From Bacillus sp. 1NLA3E (GTDB lineage: Bacteria; Bacillota; Bacilli; Bacillales; Cytobacillaceae): a stretch of DNA of 64,000 nt. Numbering within the stretch: position 1 is the stretch's first letter; each line of letters begins with the position of its first letter. Location: NCBI RefSeq assembly GCF_000242895.2, contig NC_021171.1:592001-656000 (forward strand), in the 5' to 3' direction. Made by a program: the position numbers and the translations under genes. A model generated the notes under the pieces. That model had not been told where the DNA came from. It made no database searches and saw nothing but the letters and a program-made list of their open reading frames with translations. Shown here piece after piece: positions 47,607 to 57,752 of the stretch.

Positions 47607-48677
47607 ATGGCCAAACGTATAGTGAAAAAACACGAGCTACAATTTTTGAAACACGAACTTCAGTATCTTGAAGACACCGAGGTTTTACCACCGGGTAAGT
47701 CGAAGGAAATTCAAGATTTGTACGAAGTGGAAAAGCGTTTTTCTTTTACAAAAACACTTTTGTATGTCGGTTCGATCTTAATTGGGGCTGGAATTCTAAG
47801 CTTTATGGCAAGCAACTGGGATGAAATCAGTAAGTTGTTCAAATTCATCATTATTATTGGACTGCTTGTTAGTAGTAATTTGGTTGGATATCGGCTGGAG
47901 AAAAGCTACCCAAAAACTTCTAAAAGCTTTTATTACCTTGGAGGGATCGTATTTGGGGCAGGGATTTTCTTAGTTGGACAAATGTTCCACTTTGGTGGAG
48001 ATTTTCAACATGCCTTTTTGTGGTGGTCACTAGGTATTCTGCCATTAGCCTGGGTTTTAAGGGATAAATGGATTTTGATGGCAGCAGCTATATTTGTTCT
48101 CATTTATTTGACTGATGGAACGTATATGAATGGGGAAGGGATCCCATTCTGGATCCTACTTTGGATTGTTGCTATTTACGTTTTAAACGACATAATTGGA
48201 TACTCAAAAGTAACCGGTTTTTTAGTAGGTCTGCTCATGCTTGAATTCATTTGGACGATTTTGAACTATCTATTAGCAGGTGTGCAGGACTCTGGATATA
48301 TTTATGGCCTAGTTTATATGGCAATTGGCATTTCACTTATTTTCTTCAAAGGGAAAATAAGAGAAGTTGATATATTTTTAGGTCATCTTGTCCATTGTGG
48401 AGCGGCCATAGCATTGTCATTTAGTGAGGCTTGGCCAATCGACTGGATGTATATTCCGGTTTCGATTATTTACCTGCTATTCGTTCTATACTTGATTAAA
48501 AAGGGTAGCTTGCTCAATATCATCATCTTGTGCGTAATGATTTTCCGTTTTTATATTGATATATCCTTTGATTTTCTCCCTAAGTCTTTTGTATTTATTA
48601 TAGGTGGAGTCATCTTACTTGGATTCGGTTTTTATTTTGAAAAACAACGAAAAAAAGGAGGGGGCCTATATGAATAA
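47607..48677 (+). CDS. DUF2157 membrane protein
   Basis: 356 residues. A soluble N-terminus of about 50 residues (KHELQFLKHELQYLEDTEVL) is followed by ten or so membrane helices; LLYVGSILIGAGILSFMASNWDE is cut from the DUF2157 signature, and FYYLGGIVFGAGIFLVGQMF is also typical. AAAGGAAGTGAG lies before the ATG. It overlaps the GDYXXLXY gene by eight bases; these two families are commonly found together and probably form a complex. Biochemical role unknown. Confidence 0.85.
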   Translation: MAKRIVKKHELQFLKHELQYLEDTEVLPPGKSKEIQDLYEVEKRFSFTKTLLYVGSILIGAGILSFMASNWDEISKLFKFIIIIGLLVSSNLVGYRLEKSYPKTSKSFYYLGGIVFGAGIFLVGQMFHFGGDFQHAFLWWSLGILPLAWVLRDKWILMAAAIFVLIYLTDGTYMNGEGIPFWILLWIVAIYVLNDIIGYSKVTGFLVGLLMLEFIWTILNYLLAGVQDSGYIYGLVYMAIGISLIFFKGKIREVDIFLGHLVHCGAAIALSFSEAWPIDWMYIPVSIIYLLFVLYLIKKGSLLNIIILCVMIFRFYIDISFDFLPKSFVFIIGGVILLGFGFYFEKQRKKGGGLYE

Positions 48678-49218
48678 GCGAACGAAGTATTTAATATTAG
48701 CCTGCTTGGTTCCAGTGGTTATTTTACTAGGCATGACGGTAACCCCTCTGTATACGCTATATAATGGGGATGAAATCACCCTCCAAACCGTACCTGTTGA
48801 TCCAAGTGATGTATTTCGTGGAGATTATGTGGCATTACAATATGAAGCAGAACAAGTGCCGATTGATTTAGTGGATAAAGGAATCAAGGATAAATGGGAA
48901 AAAGAGTACAATCCTATTCAGGTATATGTGACTTTAGAAAAAAAGAACGATGTGTTTACTCCAATTAAAGTATCTGTAGAAAAACCAGAAAAAGGCATCT
49001 TTCTAAAGGGAAAACTAAATTATATTGATTATGCAATGGACACGAAAGAACCTACTCAGGTGAAGAGTGCTTTTATCGAATATAGTTTAGATAAATACTT
49101 TGTAGAAGACAACACCGGAACAGATTGGGAAAAAGCATCTGCCAAAGGTGAAATCATAGCCACAGTAAAAGTATTCAACGGCTATGCCACCCTAACCAAC
49201 ATCACCAAGAAAAAATAA
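48670..49218 (+). CDS. GDYXXLXY-domain membrane-anchored protein
   Basis: About 182 residues: one N-terminal membrane helix (YLILACLVPVVILLGMTV), then an extracytoplasmic beta-rich domain with the defining motif FRGDYVALQYEAEQ and a later GIFLKGKLNY. The ATG is chosen because GGAGGGGG stands directly upstream; the longer reading starts deep within the DUF2157 gene. Translationally coupled to that gene. Function unknown; genes of this kind occur with DUF2157/DUF4401 proteins. Confidence 0.88.
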   Translation: MNKRTKYLILACLVPVVILLGMTVTPLYTLYNGDEITLQTVPVDPSDVFRGDYVALQYEAEQVPIDLVDKGIKDKWEKEYNPIQVYVTLEKKNDVFTPIKVSVEKPEKGIFLKGKLNYIDYAMDTKEPTQVKSAFIEYSLDKYFVEDNTGTDWEKASAKGEIIATVKVFNGYATLTNITKKK

Positions 49219-49251
49219 ACCACGTCACATTAACGCTGTAAAGTGAAATTG

Positions 49252-49275
49252 GGTGCCTGACCCCCGATGCGTTAA
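49252..49275 (+). repeat. GTGCCTGACCCCC half-copy, R5
   Basis: Only the left arm GGTGCCTGACCCCC and part of the loop (GATGCGTTAATG) remain; the right arm is absent. Confidence 0.75.
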
Positions 49276-49373
49276 TGTGTTAAAGCTAAATTAGAGTGAG
49301 ACTCTGCAGCCAGGAAGGACAAGCTACAGGGTCTTTTATTTTTCCAAAGTTATGCAAAGAAGGTGATTATTCG

Positions 49374-52061
49374 ATGTGGTTTATAAAAAGTGTTTCCGAA
49401 GTTGGTGCTGATTTGGATTCGGATCCAAACACTGGACTTTCTCATGCAGAAGCTCAAAAACGCCTTGCCCAGTATGGAGCAAATGAATTTAGCGAGCACA
49501 AAAAGCCCTCTATCTTTTTTCTGTTCTTAGATCAATTGAAAAGTCCGCTAATTTACATCTTAATAGTGGCTGCACTCATTTCATTATTTGTTGGTGAGTA
49601 CAGTGACGCTGTTATTATCGTGATCGTCATTTTACTTAATGCCATAATCGGTGTGATTCAAGAGGCAAAAGCAGAAAAAGCATTAGAAGAGTTGAAAAAA
49701 ATGACCACCCCGAAAGCGATTGTCAAACGTGACGGGGCGATTAAAGAGATTCCATCAGAACAAGTAGTTCCAGGTGATGTTGTGATGATAGATGCCGGTA
49801 GGTTTATTCCTGCTGATGTGCGCCTATTTGAAACGGTGAATTTAAAGATTGAAGAGTCCTCCTTAACGGGAGAATCTGTCCCTGCTGAAAAGGAAGCTAA
49901 CTGGCAGGCAGAAGGTGATATTCCAATCGGGGATCAACGTAATATGGCGTTTATGTCCACCTTGTCAACGTATGGTCGTGGTATCGGAATGGTTGTCAAC
50001 ACCGGGATGCAAACAGAAATTGGCAAGATTGCCGCGATGCTTGGTACCCAGGAACGGGAACTAACTCCTTTGCAAAAAAGCCTAGCAGGTCTTGGGAAAA
50101 CATTAGGAATAAGTGCGGTATTCATTTCTGCGGTCATCTTTTTGATTGGATTTTTTCAAGGACGAGATGCCCTTGATATGTTCTTAATAGCAGTCAGTCT
50201 TGCAGTTGCCGCTATTCCAGAGGGTCTTCCGGCAATTGTCACGATTGTCCTGGCCATTGGCGTCCAGCGCATGATCAAACGGCAAGCCGTGGTCCGTAAG
50301 CTCCCGGCAGTCGAAACACTTGGTGCAGTAAGTGTTATTTGTTCAGATAAAACAGGAACGCTCACCCAAAATAAAATGACCGTGACGAAGGTTTATGTTA
50401 ATGATGCTTATGTTCCGTTGCAATCATTAGCCACGAGACCTGCCAACGAGGAACGGTTTTTTGAAGCAATGACTTTATGTAACGATGCTGTTCTGACTTC
50501 AGAGGAACAATCCGGCGACCCTACTGAAATAGCCCTTGTTGCTGCGGCACAGCAAATAGGTATAGATAAACAAGAATTGGATTTGATCTATAAGCGCATC
50601 TATGAAGTCCCATTTGATTCGGACCGAAAAATGATGACAACAGTCCATCAGCAGCAAGCTGGCTATTTTGTTATAGTCAAAGGGGCATTAGAAAGCATTC
50701 TCCCGCTTACGTCAGCCATTTTACACAACGGGGAAAAAATCGCTTTTACTACATACCAAAACGAAAGAGTACAGGAAAAAGCAAACGCAATGTCTGAAGA
50801 GGCACTACGTGTTTTAGCGATAGCCTATAAGGAAATCCCACCCCAGGTTGGTGAATTTACTCAGGACCAACTCGAATGTGACCTTGTCCTGCTCGGGCTC
50901 ACTGGGATGATCGACCCACCTCGTGAAGAAGTGAAATCTTCAATTTCTCAGTGTAAAAGCGCTGGAATCCAAACCGTTATGATTACTGGAGACCATCAAA
51001 AAACGGCATTCGCAATTGCCAAAGAACTGGGGATTGCAAGTGCTGAGGACCAAACGATGTCTGGTTTCGAACTAGATACTCTTAATGAAAACGAGCTTAA
51101 GGAAAAGGTGAAAAAGATCCGCGTGTTTGCCCGCGTTTCTCCAGAACATAAAGTGAAAATTGTCAAAGCCCTCAAAGAGAACGGCGAGATTGTATCAATG
51201 ACCGGTGACGGTGTCAACGATGCTCCTTCATTACAACAAGCGGATGTTGGTGTGGCGATGGGAATGGGGGGCACAGATGTGGCAAAAGGTGCCGCAGATA
51301 TCGTGCTGACTGATGACAATTTCTCAACGATCGTTGCCGCAGTTGAGGAAGGAAGGAATATTTATCAAAACATCAAAAAATCGATTATTTTTTTACTATC
51401 ATGCAATTTAGGAGAAATTATCACTCTTTTCGTAGCAATTTTACTGGGATGGCCTGCACCACTGTCGGCCATACATATTTTATGGATAAATTTGATCACT
51501 GACACACTTCCAGCAATCTCACTTGGATTGGATCCAGATGCTCCTGATGTAATGAAAGAGAAACCAAGATTAATTAAGGAAGGTGTATTTGCCAATGGGA
51601 GTGGAACATTTACCTGTATCAACGGATTGCTTATCGGTTTGATAACATTGATTGCCTTCATTGTAGGAATTGGCATTTATTCTGGTCCAGAGGCAATTTT
51701 TACGACTGAATTTGCTGATGTACCAAGGGAGGCTCTCGTGCGTGGGCAAACGATGGCATTTATTACTCTAAGTGTTTCGCAATTATTTCACTCCATAAAT
51801 TTACGGAGTACCAAGAAATCACTTTTCCAGGTCGGGATATTTTCCAATAAATATTTACTAGCTTCCATTCTAATTGGAACCAGCATCCAAGTAGCTTTAG
51901 TCAACACTCCTGTATTCAAGGAAATTTTCAAAATTGCTTCCATTACACTTAAGGATTGGTTATTCGTTTTAACACTTTCAGCTCTCCCAGTAGTTTTCAA
52001 TGAACTCTTCAAAATGGGAAAAAGAATGGTAAAGGCTCAACAAAACTCCCAGGTTGTTTAA
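49374..52061 (+). CDS. SERCA-type P-type Ca2+ ATPase
   Basis: 895 residues. P2A-type pump: N-terminal cation ATPase domain ([19 protein letters not shown]), actuator TGES loop ([13 protein letters not shown]), the ion-binding PEGLP kink in helix 4, phosphorylation motif [11 protein letters not shown] (Asp325), KGALE nucleotide site, TGD and [12 protein letters not shown] hinge, and six C-terminal helices. It uses ATP to move Ca2+ (possibly Mn2+) out of the cytoplasm. The ATG after AAGGTGATT is preferred; the 26 codons before it are not conserved-looking. Single gene with terminator. Similar to B. subtilis YloB in type. Confidence 0.92.
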   Translation: MWFIKSVSEVGADLDSDPNTGLSHAEAQKRLAQYGANEFSEHKKPSIFFLFLDQLKSPLIYILIVAALISLFVGEYSDAVIIVIVILLNAIIGVIQEAKAEKALEELKKMTTPKAIVKRDGAIKEIPSEQVVPGDVVMIDAGRFIPADVRLFETVNLKIEESSLTGESVPAEKEANWQAEGDIPIGDQRNMAFMSTLSTYGRGIGMVVNTGMQTEIGKIAAMLGTQERELTPLQKSLAGLGKTLGISAVFISAVIFLIGFFQGRDALDMFLIAVSLAVAAIPEGLPAIVTIVLAIGVQRMIKRQAVVRKLPAVETLGAVSVICSDKTGTLTQNKMTVTKVYVNDAYVPLQSLATRPANEERFFEAMTLCNDAVLTSEEQSGDPTEIALVAAAQQIGIDKQELDLIYKRIYEVPFDSDRKMMTTVHQQQAGYFVIVKGALESILPLTSAILHNGEKIAFTTYQNERVQEKANAMSEEALRVLAIAYKEIPPQVGEFTQDQLECDLVLLGLTGMIDPPREEVKSSISQCKSAGIQTVMITGDHQKTAFAIAKELGIASAEDQTMSGFELDTLNENELKEKVKKIRVFARVSPEHKVKIVKALKENGEIVSMTGDGVNDAPSLQQADVGVAMGMGGTDVAKGAADIVLTDDNFSTIVAAVEEGRNIYQNIKKSIIFLLSCNLGEIITLFVAILLGWPAPLSAIHILWINLITDTLPAISLGLDPDAPDVMKEKPRLIKEGVFANGSGTFTCINGLLIGLITLIAFIVGIGIYSGPEAIFTTEFADVPREALVRGQTMAFITLSVSQLFHSINLRSTKKSLFQVGIFSNKYLLASILIGTSIQVALVNTPVFKEIFKIASITLKDWLFVLTLSALPVVFNELFKMGKRMVKAQQNSQVV

Positions 52062-52111
52062 AGCATTATCACGCAAGAAGGGTGCCTGAATCAGTGATTA
52101 AAATAAGTTCT

Positions 52112-52145
52112 GTAAGTGGCGCAAAGCTGCTTACTTTTTTTATTT
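52112..52145 (+). terminator. Terminator after the P-type ATPase
   Basis: GTAAGTGGC / GCTGCTTAC arms with a GCAAA loop and a T-run. A short GGTGCCTGA fragment of the palindrome family lies at 52081. Confidence 0.75.
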
Positions 52146-52230
52146 TTAAAATGGTTACAAAAGTTTCAAAATCTATGAATTTCCTTCTATCATCAATAAG
52201 ATAGAGACATGATGAATAGGGGGTTTAACC

Positions 52231-53571
52231 ATGGAGTTAGCAAAGAAATTGCAAACCCTTACAATAAATGGAAATCAACAAAAGAAAAGCTTATTTTGTC
52301 AAATTAAAGCAATGAAGGTAGGAGTAATTCCTTAACCTCTGTATTTAGTCTTGGCAGCAGTTATTTATACTGCATCTGTGTATAATCAGCTTCCTCCCGA
52401 TATGATCGGTGGATTTGCTGTGATTATGATCATGGGAATTCTGCTCGGCGACTTAGGTTTGAAAATCCCCGTGTTGAAGGAGATTGGTGGTCCGGCAATC
52501 TTAGCTCTTTTAGTCCCATCGATCTTAGTATTTTTTAAATTAATCAATCCAGCTTCTATCGAAGCAGTGACAACGTTAATGAAAAAGTCTAACTTCCTTT
52601 ATCTCTATATATCGTGTTTAGTTGCTGGAAGTATTCTAGGTATGAACAGAAAAGTATTAATTCAGGGATTCACAAGGATGTTTATTCCTCTAATATTTGG
52701 AACGATCGCTTCTGTATTAGCGGGGACTCTAGTTGGCTTGTTATTCGGATATGAAATGAAACATACCTTCTTTTATATTATCGTTCCGATCATTGGTGGC
52801 GGTATAGGAGAAGGAATTCTTCCACTATCGATTGCTTATTCACAAATCTTAGGGACTTCTGCAGAAACATTTGTATCCCAAATGATTCCTGCCGCTGTAA
52901 TCGGAAATATCATCGCGATTATTTGTGGAGGACTTCTGAAACGCTTAGGTGAGAAAAGGCCAGGACTGACAGGAAATGGTGTACTGGTCAAAACTAAGGG
53001 TGGAGACGGAATTACCGAAGAGATTGAGAAATATAAAACAGTCGACTTTTCTTTAATGGGAGCAGGGCTTCTAATTGCTTGCAGTTTTTTTATCTTTGGC
53101 AATTTGGCACATAAATTTCTTGGTATCCCCGGTCCTATTTTAATGATTATTGCGGCAACGCTTGTAAAATGGTTACAAGTAATGCCTGCAAAAATGGAAC
53201 AAGGTACTTTTCATTTATACAAGTTCGTTTCAACTAGTTTGACATGGCCATTAATGGTTGGATTAGGAATCCTTTATATTCCTTTAGAGGATGTTGTCCA
53301 AATTATCACTCCGGGTTATGTGGTTGCTTGTACGACAGTGGTTTTAGCGATGATAGTAACAGGGTACGTGGTTGGAAAGCTTATGAACATGTATCCTGTT
53401 GACTCTGCAATTGTTACAGGTTGTCACAGCGGTTTAGGTGGAACTGGCGATGTAGCCATTTTATCAGCTTCCAGCCGGATGTCCTTAATGCCCTTTGCCC
53501 AGGTGGCAACAAGACTGGGTGGGGCCTCCACTGTAATAATAGCAACGATATTAATGAAACTACTTAGCTAG
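52231..53571 (+). pseudogene. 2-hydroxycarboxylate transporter with in-frame stop (CimH/CitS family)
   Basis: A good start (GGGGG ribosome binding site, ATG) opens a frame MELAKKLQTLTINGNQQKK... that reaches AMKVGVIP and then meets TAA at 52333-52335, where relatives read Leu (IPLP). The same frame continues without error for 412 codons to the stop at 53571. The continuing part is a normal 2HCT carrier: eleven or so helices, GGFAVIMIMGILLGDLG, the GGGIGEGILPLS motif and the second-half CHSGLGGTGDVAILSAS. Family members exchange citrate, malate or lactate. A one-base change (TTA to TAA) explains the lesion. Weak restart at TTG 52351 would lose the N-terminus only. Sequencing error is possible. 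Confidence 0.85.
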
Positions 53572-53606
53572 AGATTTTGAAGTTAAAGGCTCTGCTAAAC
53601 TAGAAT

Positions 53607-53737
53607 GTTGATTTCCGTTCCAAGCGCTTCGCGCACCTTAGGGGCGGGCGGTGAGCCTCCTCGTCGCTAAAGCTCCTGCGGGGTCTCACCTGTCCCGCTG
53701 CTTCCTCAGGAGTCTCGCGCCTTCCACTCCAATCAAC
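53607..53737 (-). repeat. MITE-like repeat, copy F (inverted)
   Basis: Starts GTTGATTTCCGTTCCAAG, ends CCACTCCAATCAAC. Outer flanks GGCTCTGCTAAACTAGAAT and CATTGTGCAAA match copies D and G. A 65-codon frame across it is repeat sequence. Confidence 0.85.
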
Positions 53738-53780
53738 ATTGTGCAAACTATCATATTTTTCAATCATCATAAGGCCAATA

Positions 53781-53840
53781 AAAAAGGCTTCTCTCCCTTG
53801 ATACGAAGTAATTCCGTTCCAGAGGGGGTAGAAGCCTTTT
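53781..53840 (-). terminator. Long hairpin after the amino acid permease
   Basis: AAAAAGGCTTCT pairs with AGAAGCCTTTT; inner CTCCCTTG/CAGAGGGGG pairing extends the stem. T-rich on the minus strand. Confidence 0.65.
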
Positions 53841-53859
53841 GTATGTGATCAACGATACG

Positions 53860-55242
53860 TTATGATGTTTGTTTGTTTTTTTCTATTGAACCTGAATCTG
53901 TCTGCTTAATATTCTTTTTGAATACAAACGAAAGAATTGTAAGAATAGCTAATGTACCAAGACATACAGTTGTCCCGATGACATTGTCCGCATTAAAAAT
54001 AAAGGCAATAAAGATCATGAACAAAGCGATGCAAGCAAAAATAGTTGCATAAGGGAACCATTTTACCTGGAAATGAGGAAGCTCCTGGTATTTTGGGCGA
54101 AGCTTCAATTGGGCTGCACAGATACCAAACCAGATTAAAATAATCGTAAACCCAGGAATGGACATTAGATAGCCGATAATCTGATCGGGGGTCATATAGG
54201 CTAAAAATACACCGGCTAAAATGCAAATAGTGGTGATCATAATTCCATTAAGAGGAATCCCGGTCTTAGTAGTTTTTAATAGTAATTTTGGTGCCTCGCC
54301 GCTTTGGGCCATTGCAAACAATGTTCTGGATGTTGCATAAATCCCGGAGTTAGCTGCTGACAACACCGCTGTGATAAGAACGAAATTCATGACATCCGCA
54401 GCGCCTGGAAGACCTGAAAGGGTTAACACTTGAACAAACGGACTACCGTTTGACGACACTTCATTCCAAGGCATGATTCCACAAATAATTAATATTGGTA
54501 AAACATAGAAAAGAATTACTCGCCATACGGTTCCTTTAATTACTTTCGGTAAAACGAGTTTGGCATCTTTTGTTTCGGTTACAGCGACGCCAATCAATTC
54601 TGCTCCACCATAAGAAAACATGACCACCAAAAACGCGCTGAGGATTCCGCCCATTCCTTTAGGGAAAAACCCGCCATGCCCTGTATAGTTGGATATAGGG
54701 TCTTGAATCGAGCTTGGTACTACACCTAGCAAGACTAATGTTCCTAATAAAATAAAAACAGTTAGGGCTAATATCTTAATTCCGGCAAACCAAAACTCCA
54801 TTTCTCCGTAATACTTAACTTCAAACAAATTAATTCCGACAATGATAGCTCCACAAATTAAACTGAAAATCCATAGTGGGACGGAAGGGAACCAGTATTG
54901 TAAAAAGCTACCCGCTGCAATTAATTCGACAATCGTCACCAAAATCCAGTTAATCCAATAGAGCCAGCCCACAATAAACGAGATCCGAAATCCAAACGCT
55001 TTATGGACAAGTCGTTGCACGTTTAAATTAGGATAAGCGGACGCCATCTCACCTAATGCAGCCATTACAATAAATAACAGGAGCCCACCAATTAAGTAAG
55101 CAATCACAACACTTGGCCCTGCCATATTTAACGTTTCTGAGCTTCCTTTAAAAATCCCTGTGCCAATCATTCCAGCTAACGCCATAAACTGGACATGTCT
55201 TGGCAATAAACCTTTGCTCAATTCTTGTTGATTGGTTTCCAT
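53860..55242 (-). CDS. Amino acid permease (APC superfamily)
   Basis: 460 residues with twelve membrane helices. The N-terminal consensus GLLPRHVQFMALAGMIGTGIF belongs to amino acid/proton symporters of the AAT group, followed by GPSVVIAYLIGGLLLFIVM and a GEMASAYP helix 2 end. B. subtilis relatives include YdgF/GabP-type permeases; the amino acid carried cannot be named. The ATG follows AAAGGTAGTTG. Monocistronic; the hairpin beyond it ends the transcript. The 270 bases upstream hold no recognisable riboswitch or T-box. Confidence 0.9.
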   Translation of the reverse strand: METNQQELSKGLLPRHVQFMALAGMIGTGIFKGSSETLNMAGPSVVIAYLIGGLLLFIVMAALGEMASAYPNLNVQRLVHKAFGFRISFIVGWLYWINWILVTIVELIAAGSFLQYWFPSVPLWIFSLICGAIIVGINLFEVKYYGEMEFWFAGIKILALTVFILLGTLVLLGVVPSSIQDPISNYTGHGGFFPKGMGGILSAFLVVMFSYGGAELIGVAVTETKDAKLVLPKVIKGTVWRVILFYVLPILIICGIMPWNEVSSNGSPFVQVLTLSGLPGAADVMNFVLITAVLSAANSGIYATSRTLFAMAQSGEAPKLLLKTTKTGIPLNGIMITTICILAGVFLAYMTPDQIIGYLMSIPGFTIILIWFGICAAQLKLRPKYQELPHFQVKWFPYATIFACIALFMIFIAFIFNADNVIGTTVCLGTLAILTILSFVFKKNIKQTDSGSIEKNKQTS

Positions 55243-55516
55243 GGTGCAACTACCTTTCTATTAGAAACTTGTCTGATATACATGCCCTTAATTACTTAAA
55301 CGCTTTTAAGCTTTTATGCACTAAAGTAATATTATTATATTAAGATATCATATTTTAAAAAATTGTTCAATAAGAGATAATATGATGATGGGTGGGAAAG
55401 TCCCGTATAATTGTTTAGAAAGTTGGTTTGAAAAGGCGATCATAATCCTGTTAAAATGAATTAAATAAATTGACTTATGAAATAGATGCTATTAAAAATA
55501 GGGAAGTGGAAGCGAA

Positions 55517-55897
55517 ATGAAAATAGAACACGTTGCTATTTGGGTTCAGGATATAGAAGCAATGAAGGAATTTTATGTTTCCTATTTTGATGGTCAATCA
55601 AACGAAAAATATTGTAATGAATCAAAAGGATTCGAATCATATTTCATTAAATTTAGAGGTGGGGCGCGATTGGAAATTATGCGCCGGAAAGATATTGAAA
55701 AAACGAGGGAATCTGATATAACTGGTTGGGCTCACATCGCCTTCTCACTTGGAAGTGCAGAGGCTGTTGACCAAATGACTCTAAGACTAAAAACAGCCGG
55801 TTTTACCATTTTAAATGGACCACGGACGACAGGTGATGGATATTACGAGAGTGTTATAGAAGACCAAGAGGGGAATCAGATAGAGATTACAGTATAA
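55517..55897 (+). CDS. VOC-family protein (glyoxalase/bleomycin-resistance fold)
   Basis: 126 residues, two beta-alpha-beta-beta-beta units. Likely metal ligands: His5 ([11 protein letters not shown]), Glu near 54 (ARLEIMRR), His near 74 (WAHIAFSL) and the Glu near the end (GNQIEITV). Substrate cannot be told; members isomerise, ring-open or bind small toxic compounds. GGAAG precedes the ATG. Single gene, convergent with the DUF2382 pair and separated from it by palindrome R6. Confidence 0.88.
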   Translation: MKIEHVAIWVQDIEAMKEFYVSYFDGQSNEKYCNESKGFESYFIKFRGGARLEIMRRKDIEKTRESDITGWAHIAFSLGSAEAVDQMTLRLKTAGFTILNGPRTTGDGYYESVIEDQEGNQIEITV

Positions 55898-55918
55898 GTT
55901 AAGGAGTAAATGATAAAA

Positions 55919-55970
55919 GGTGCCTGCCCCCCGACGCATTACCACTGTAACGCACCTGGGGTCAGGCACC
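55919..55970. repeat. GTGCCTGACCCCC palindrome, copy R6
   Basis: Arms GGTGCCTGCCCCCC and GGGGTCAGGCACC, one or two changes from the family; loop GACGCATTACCACTGTAACG. Lies between convergent genes. Confidence 0.85.
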
Positions 55971-55980
55971 CTTTAGTTGG

Positions 55981-56385
55981 TTAAAGTATTATTTTTGGGT
56001 TCCCGATTGTGTCGATATGGATTTGTTCTTTTTTTAGGGTTTCTTCTATATGATTGGTTTCTTGGTATGAACGTTTATAAATTTCAACCTCTTCTAAGGT
56101 TGTCGGATGCTTGCTGACCTCGATCTGTTCCTCACTAACAGGTATACGTAAAATTTCCGTGGTTTCGCTCGTCTGGTCTGGAGCAGCAGGATTGTACACT
56201 ATTTTCTCAATGACAAGCTCTTCGCGGGTAACCGGGACTGTAATCGTCTTTTCCTCGGTAATTACCTCTTTGTGAGAAATGACTTCTGCTGTTTGAATCC
56301 GTTCTTTAGATATATCTAACCTTTCTTCATGAAGCTCGAGATGGACAGCACTATCATTATCACGATCAATATCCTCTATAAACAA
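55981..56385 (-). CDS. YsnF/AvaK (DUF2382) protein, short copy
   Basis: 134 residues of DUF2382 pattern: LELHEERLDISKERIQTAEV, then EVITEEKTITVPVTREELVI, RIPVSEEQIEVSKHPT and IEETLKKEQIHI. DUF2382 proteins are stress-related (ysnF belongs to the sigma-B regulon in B. subtilis); mechanism unknown. The first codon is TTG and the ribosome binding site is poor, so the exact start is uncertain. It lies behind the terminator of its paralogue. No N-terminal PRC-barrel is present. Confidence 0.8.
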   Translation of the reverse strand: MFIEDIDRDNDSAVHLELHEERLDISKERIQTAEVISHKEVITEEKTITVPVTREELVIEKIVYNPAAPDQTSETTEILRIPVSEEQIEVSKHPTTLEEVEIYKRSYQETNHIEETLKKEQIHIDTIGNPKIIL

Positions 56386-56408
56386 AATTTCATCGCAACC
56401 CTTTCTTA

Positions 56409-56451
56409 AAAAACACCCCGTGAATCAGCCTTGCAATTCACGAGGTGTTTC
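56409..56451 (-). terminator. Terminator between the two DUF2382 genes
   Basis: AAACACC-GTGAAT pairs with ATTCACGAGGTGTTT around a ten-base loop. Confidence 0.85.
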
Positions 56452-56463
56452 CAAATATTTTAA

Positions 56464-56958
56464 TTAAGTGAGACTGGAATCATTATCACTTATGGCATCA
56501 GCATCAGAAACGATATTCACACCACCGTTTGTATTAACACGTGCTTCTTCCCTTTTAAGGGTTTCCTCAATATGCTGAGTTGCCTCAACCGCCCGCTTGT
56601 GAGCGGAAACTTCACCTGTTGTTACAGTGTGCTTACTCACATCAACGTGTTCTTCACTTACTGGAATTCGAATGGTTTCATCAGCATTAATAGCAGCGTC
56701 GCTTGTTTCATTGTTAATCGATCTTCTTTCAATCACAACTTCCTCATGAGTCACGGGGACGTCAACCGACTTTTGCTCTTCGACAACCTCTTTGCTTAAA
56801 ACAACTTCTCCAGCATTGGAACTATTTTTCGTTATGTCAAGCTCCTCTTGATGAAGTTGGAGCGTACCATTATCACTACTTTGAGTGGTGGTTTCAGTTA
56901 CATCCGTATTTTCCGTCTTCTCGCTATCATTTCCAAACAATCCAAAAAAATCACCCAT
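56464..56958 (-). CDS. YsnF/AvaK (DUF2382) protein, long copy
   Basis: About 164 residues from the ATG preceded by GGAGGGGAT. It starts MGDFFGLFGNDSEKTEN, typical of YsnF-type proteins, followed by DUF2382: LQLHQEELDITKNSSNAGEV, VEEQKSVDVPVTHEEVVIER, RIPVSEEHVDVSKHTV and HIEETLKREEARV. It is a paralogue of the downstream copy, so the pair arose by duplication. A general stress role is likely from family knowledge; no sigma-B promoter of good quality was found. Confidence 0.85.
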   Translation of the reverse strand: MGDFFGLFGNDSEKTENTDVTETTTQSSDNGTLQLHQEELDITKNSSNAGEVVLSKEVVEEQKSVDVPVTHEEVVIERRSINNETSDAAINADETIRIPVSEEHVDVSKHTVTTGEVSAHKRAVEATQHIEETLKREEARVNTNGGVNIVSDADAISDNDSSLT

Positions 56959-57139
56959 ACTATCCCCTCCATTTTTCATGAAATCATACTGCTTTAGTAT
57001 ATTGTCCTGTTAAGTGGCGACCTATCCCATTTCAAAACAATTGGCTAAAATGACCAATAATAGGAAAATGTCTCCAACCTATATTTTTTGAAGTGCTATA
57101 CTTAGGAGGGTTTAGTGAACTTTAATGGAGGGGAAAGGG

Positions 57140-57718
57140 TTGGGGAATCTGTCTAAAGCAAAATATTCAATCATTTTTTTCGGCATCATTTTATTAATTT
57201 GGGGTGTTTTTACGTTTTTTTCTGAAAAATCTGCGTCATTTTCAAAGCCAAGTGAAGCATTATACAGTATTGATGAAAATTTATTGCTAATTCCTGCCTA
57301 TAAGGTGAAAAGTGAGTCCTTATATTTTTTTATTAAAGATAAGAATAAGCTAGGTGCAACCTTTGTTAATGAAGGATTTTTCGGATGGAAGGCAGGCGAC
57401 CTGCTTTACAGTAACATTGGGAAAATGAAGGATTATGAAAAATTGAACAAATACCAAGTGCACGATGACTATTTAATTTATGGTTTAATAAGAAATGCTA
57501 ATCATTATCAAATTAAGGTAAACGGCCATGAAGCAAAAATAATAAATTTGGCAATGGTGGATGCAAGCAAAGTGAAAGAATATGGTTTAGAAGGTATGTC
57601 CCTTTGGTACTATAAAAGCAAAATCCCACTTGCGGATGGGGAAATCCAATTATTTAGTCAGGATACTAAAAAGCTAATCGATACTGAAAAGTTAATTTTA
57701 GAAAAAGATACAAATTGA
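57140..57718 (+). CDS. Membrane-anchored protein of unknown function
   Basis: About 192 residues. I prefer the TTG start because GGAGGGG lies eight bases upstream of it; an ATG five codons earlier is too far from the next Shine-Dalgarno. One N-terminal helix (YSIIFFGIILLIWGVFTFF), then an extracytoplasmic mixed domain (LLIPAYKVKSESLYFFIKD, VNGHEAKIINLAMVD). No family recognised. Nineteen bases separate it from the next gene, so the two are likely one operon and may share a function at the cell surface. Confidence 0.65.
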   Translation: MGNLSKAKYSIIFFGIILLIWGVFTFFSEKSASFSKPSEALYSIDENLLLIPAYKVKSESLYFFIKDKNKLGATFVNEGFFGWKAGDLLYSNIGKMKDYEKLNKYQVHDDYLIYGLIRNANHYQIKVNGHEAKIINLAMVDASKVKEYGLEGMSLWYYKSKIPLADGEIQLFSQDTKKLIDTEKLILEKDTN

Positions 57719-57752
57719 TATAAGGAGTTAAATCCTGTTGAGGAGAATTTCC

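Noticed and set aside
53651-53848. 65-codon open frame (MSLLVAKAPAGSHLSR...)
   Set aside because: Made of MITE copy F sequence running into a terminator; the same peptide arises from other copies.
55243-55516. T-box or lysine riboswitch before the amino acid permease
   Set aside because: No T-box sequence, specifier stem or antiterminator could be found; the region is plain AT-rich DNA.
34413-55970. CRISPR array made of the GTGCCTGACCCCC repeats
   Set aside because: Copies are kilobases apart, palindromic and without regular spacers; no cas genes.
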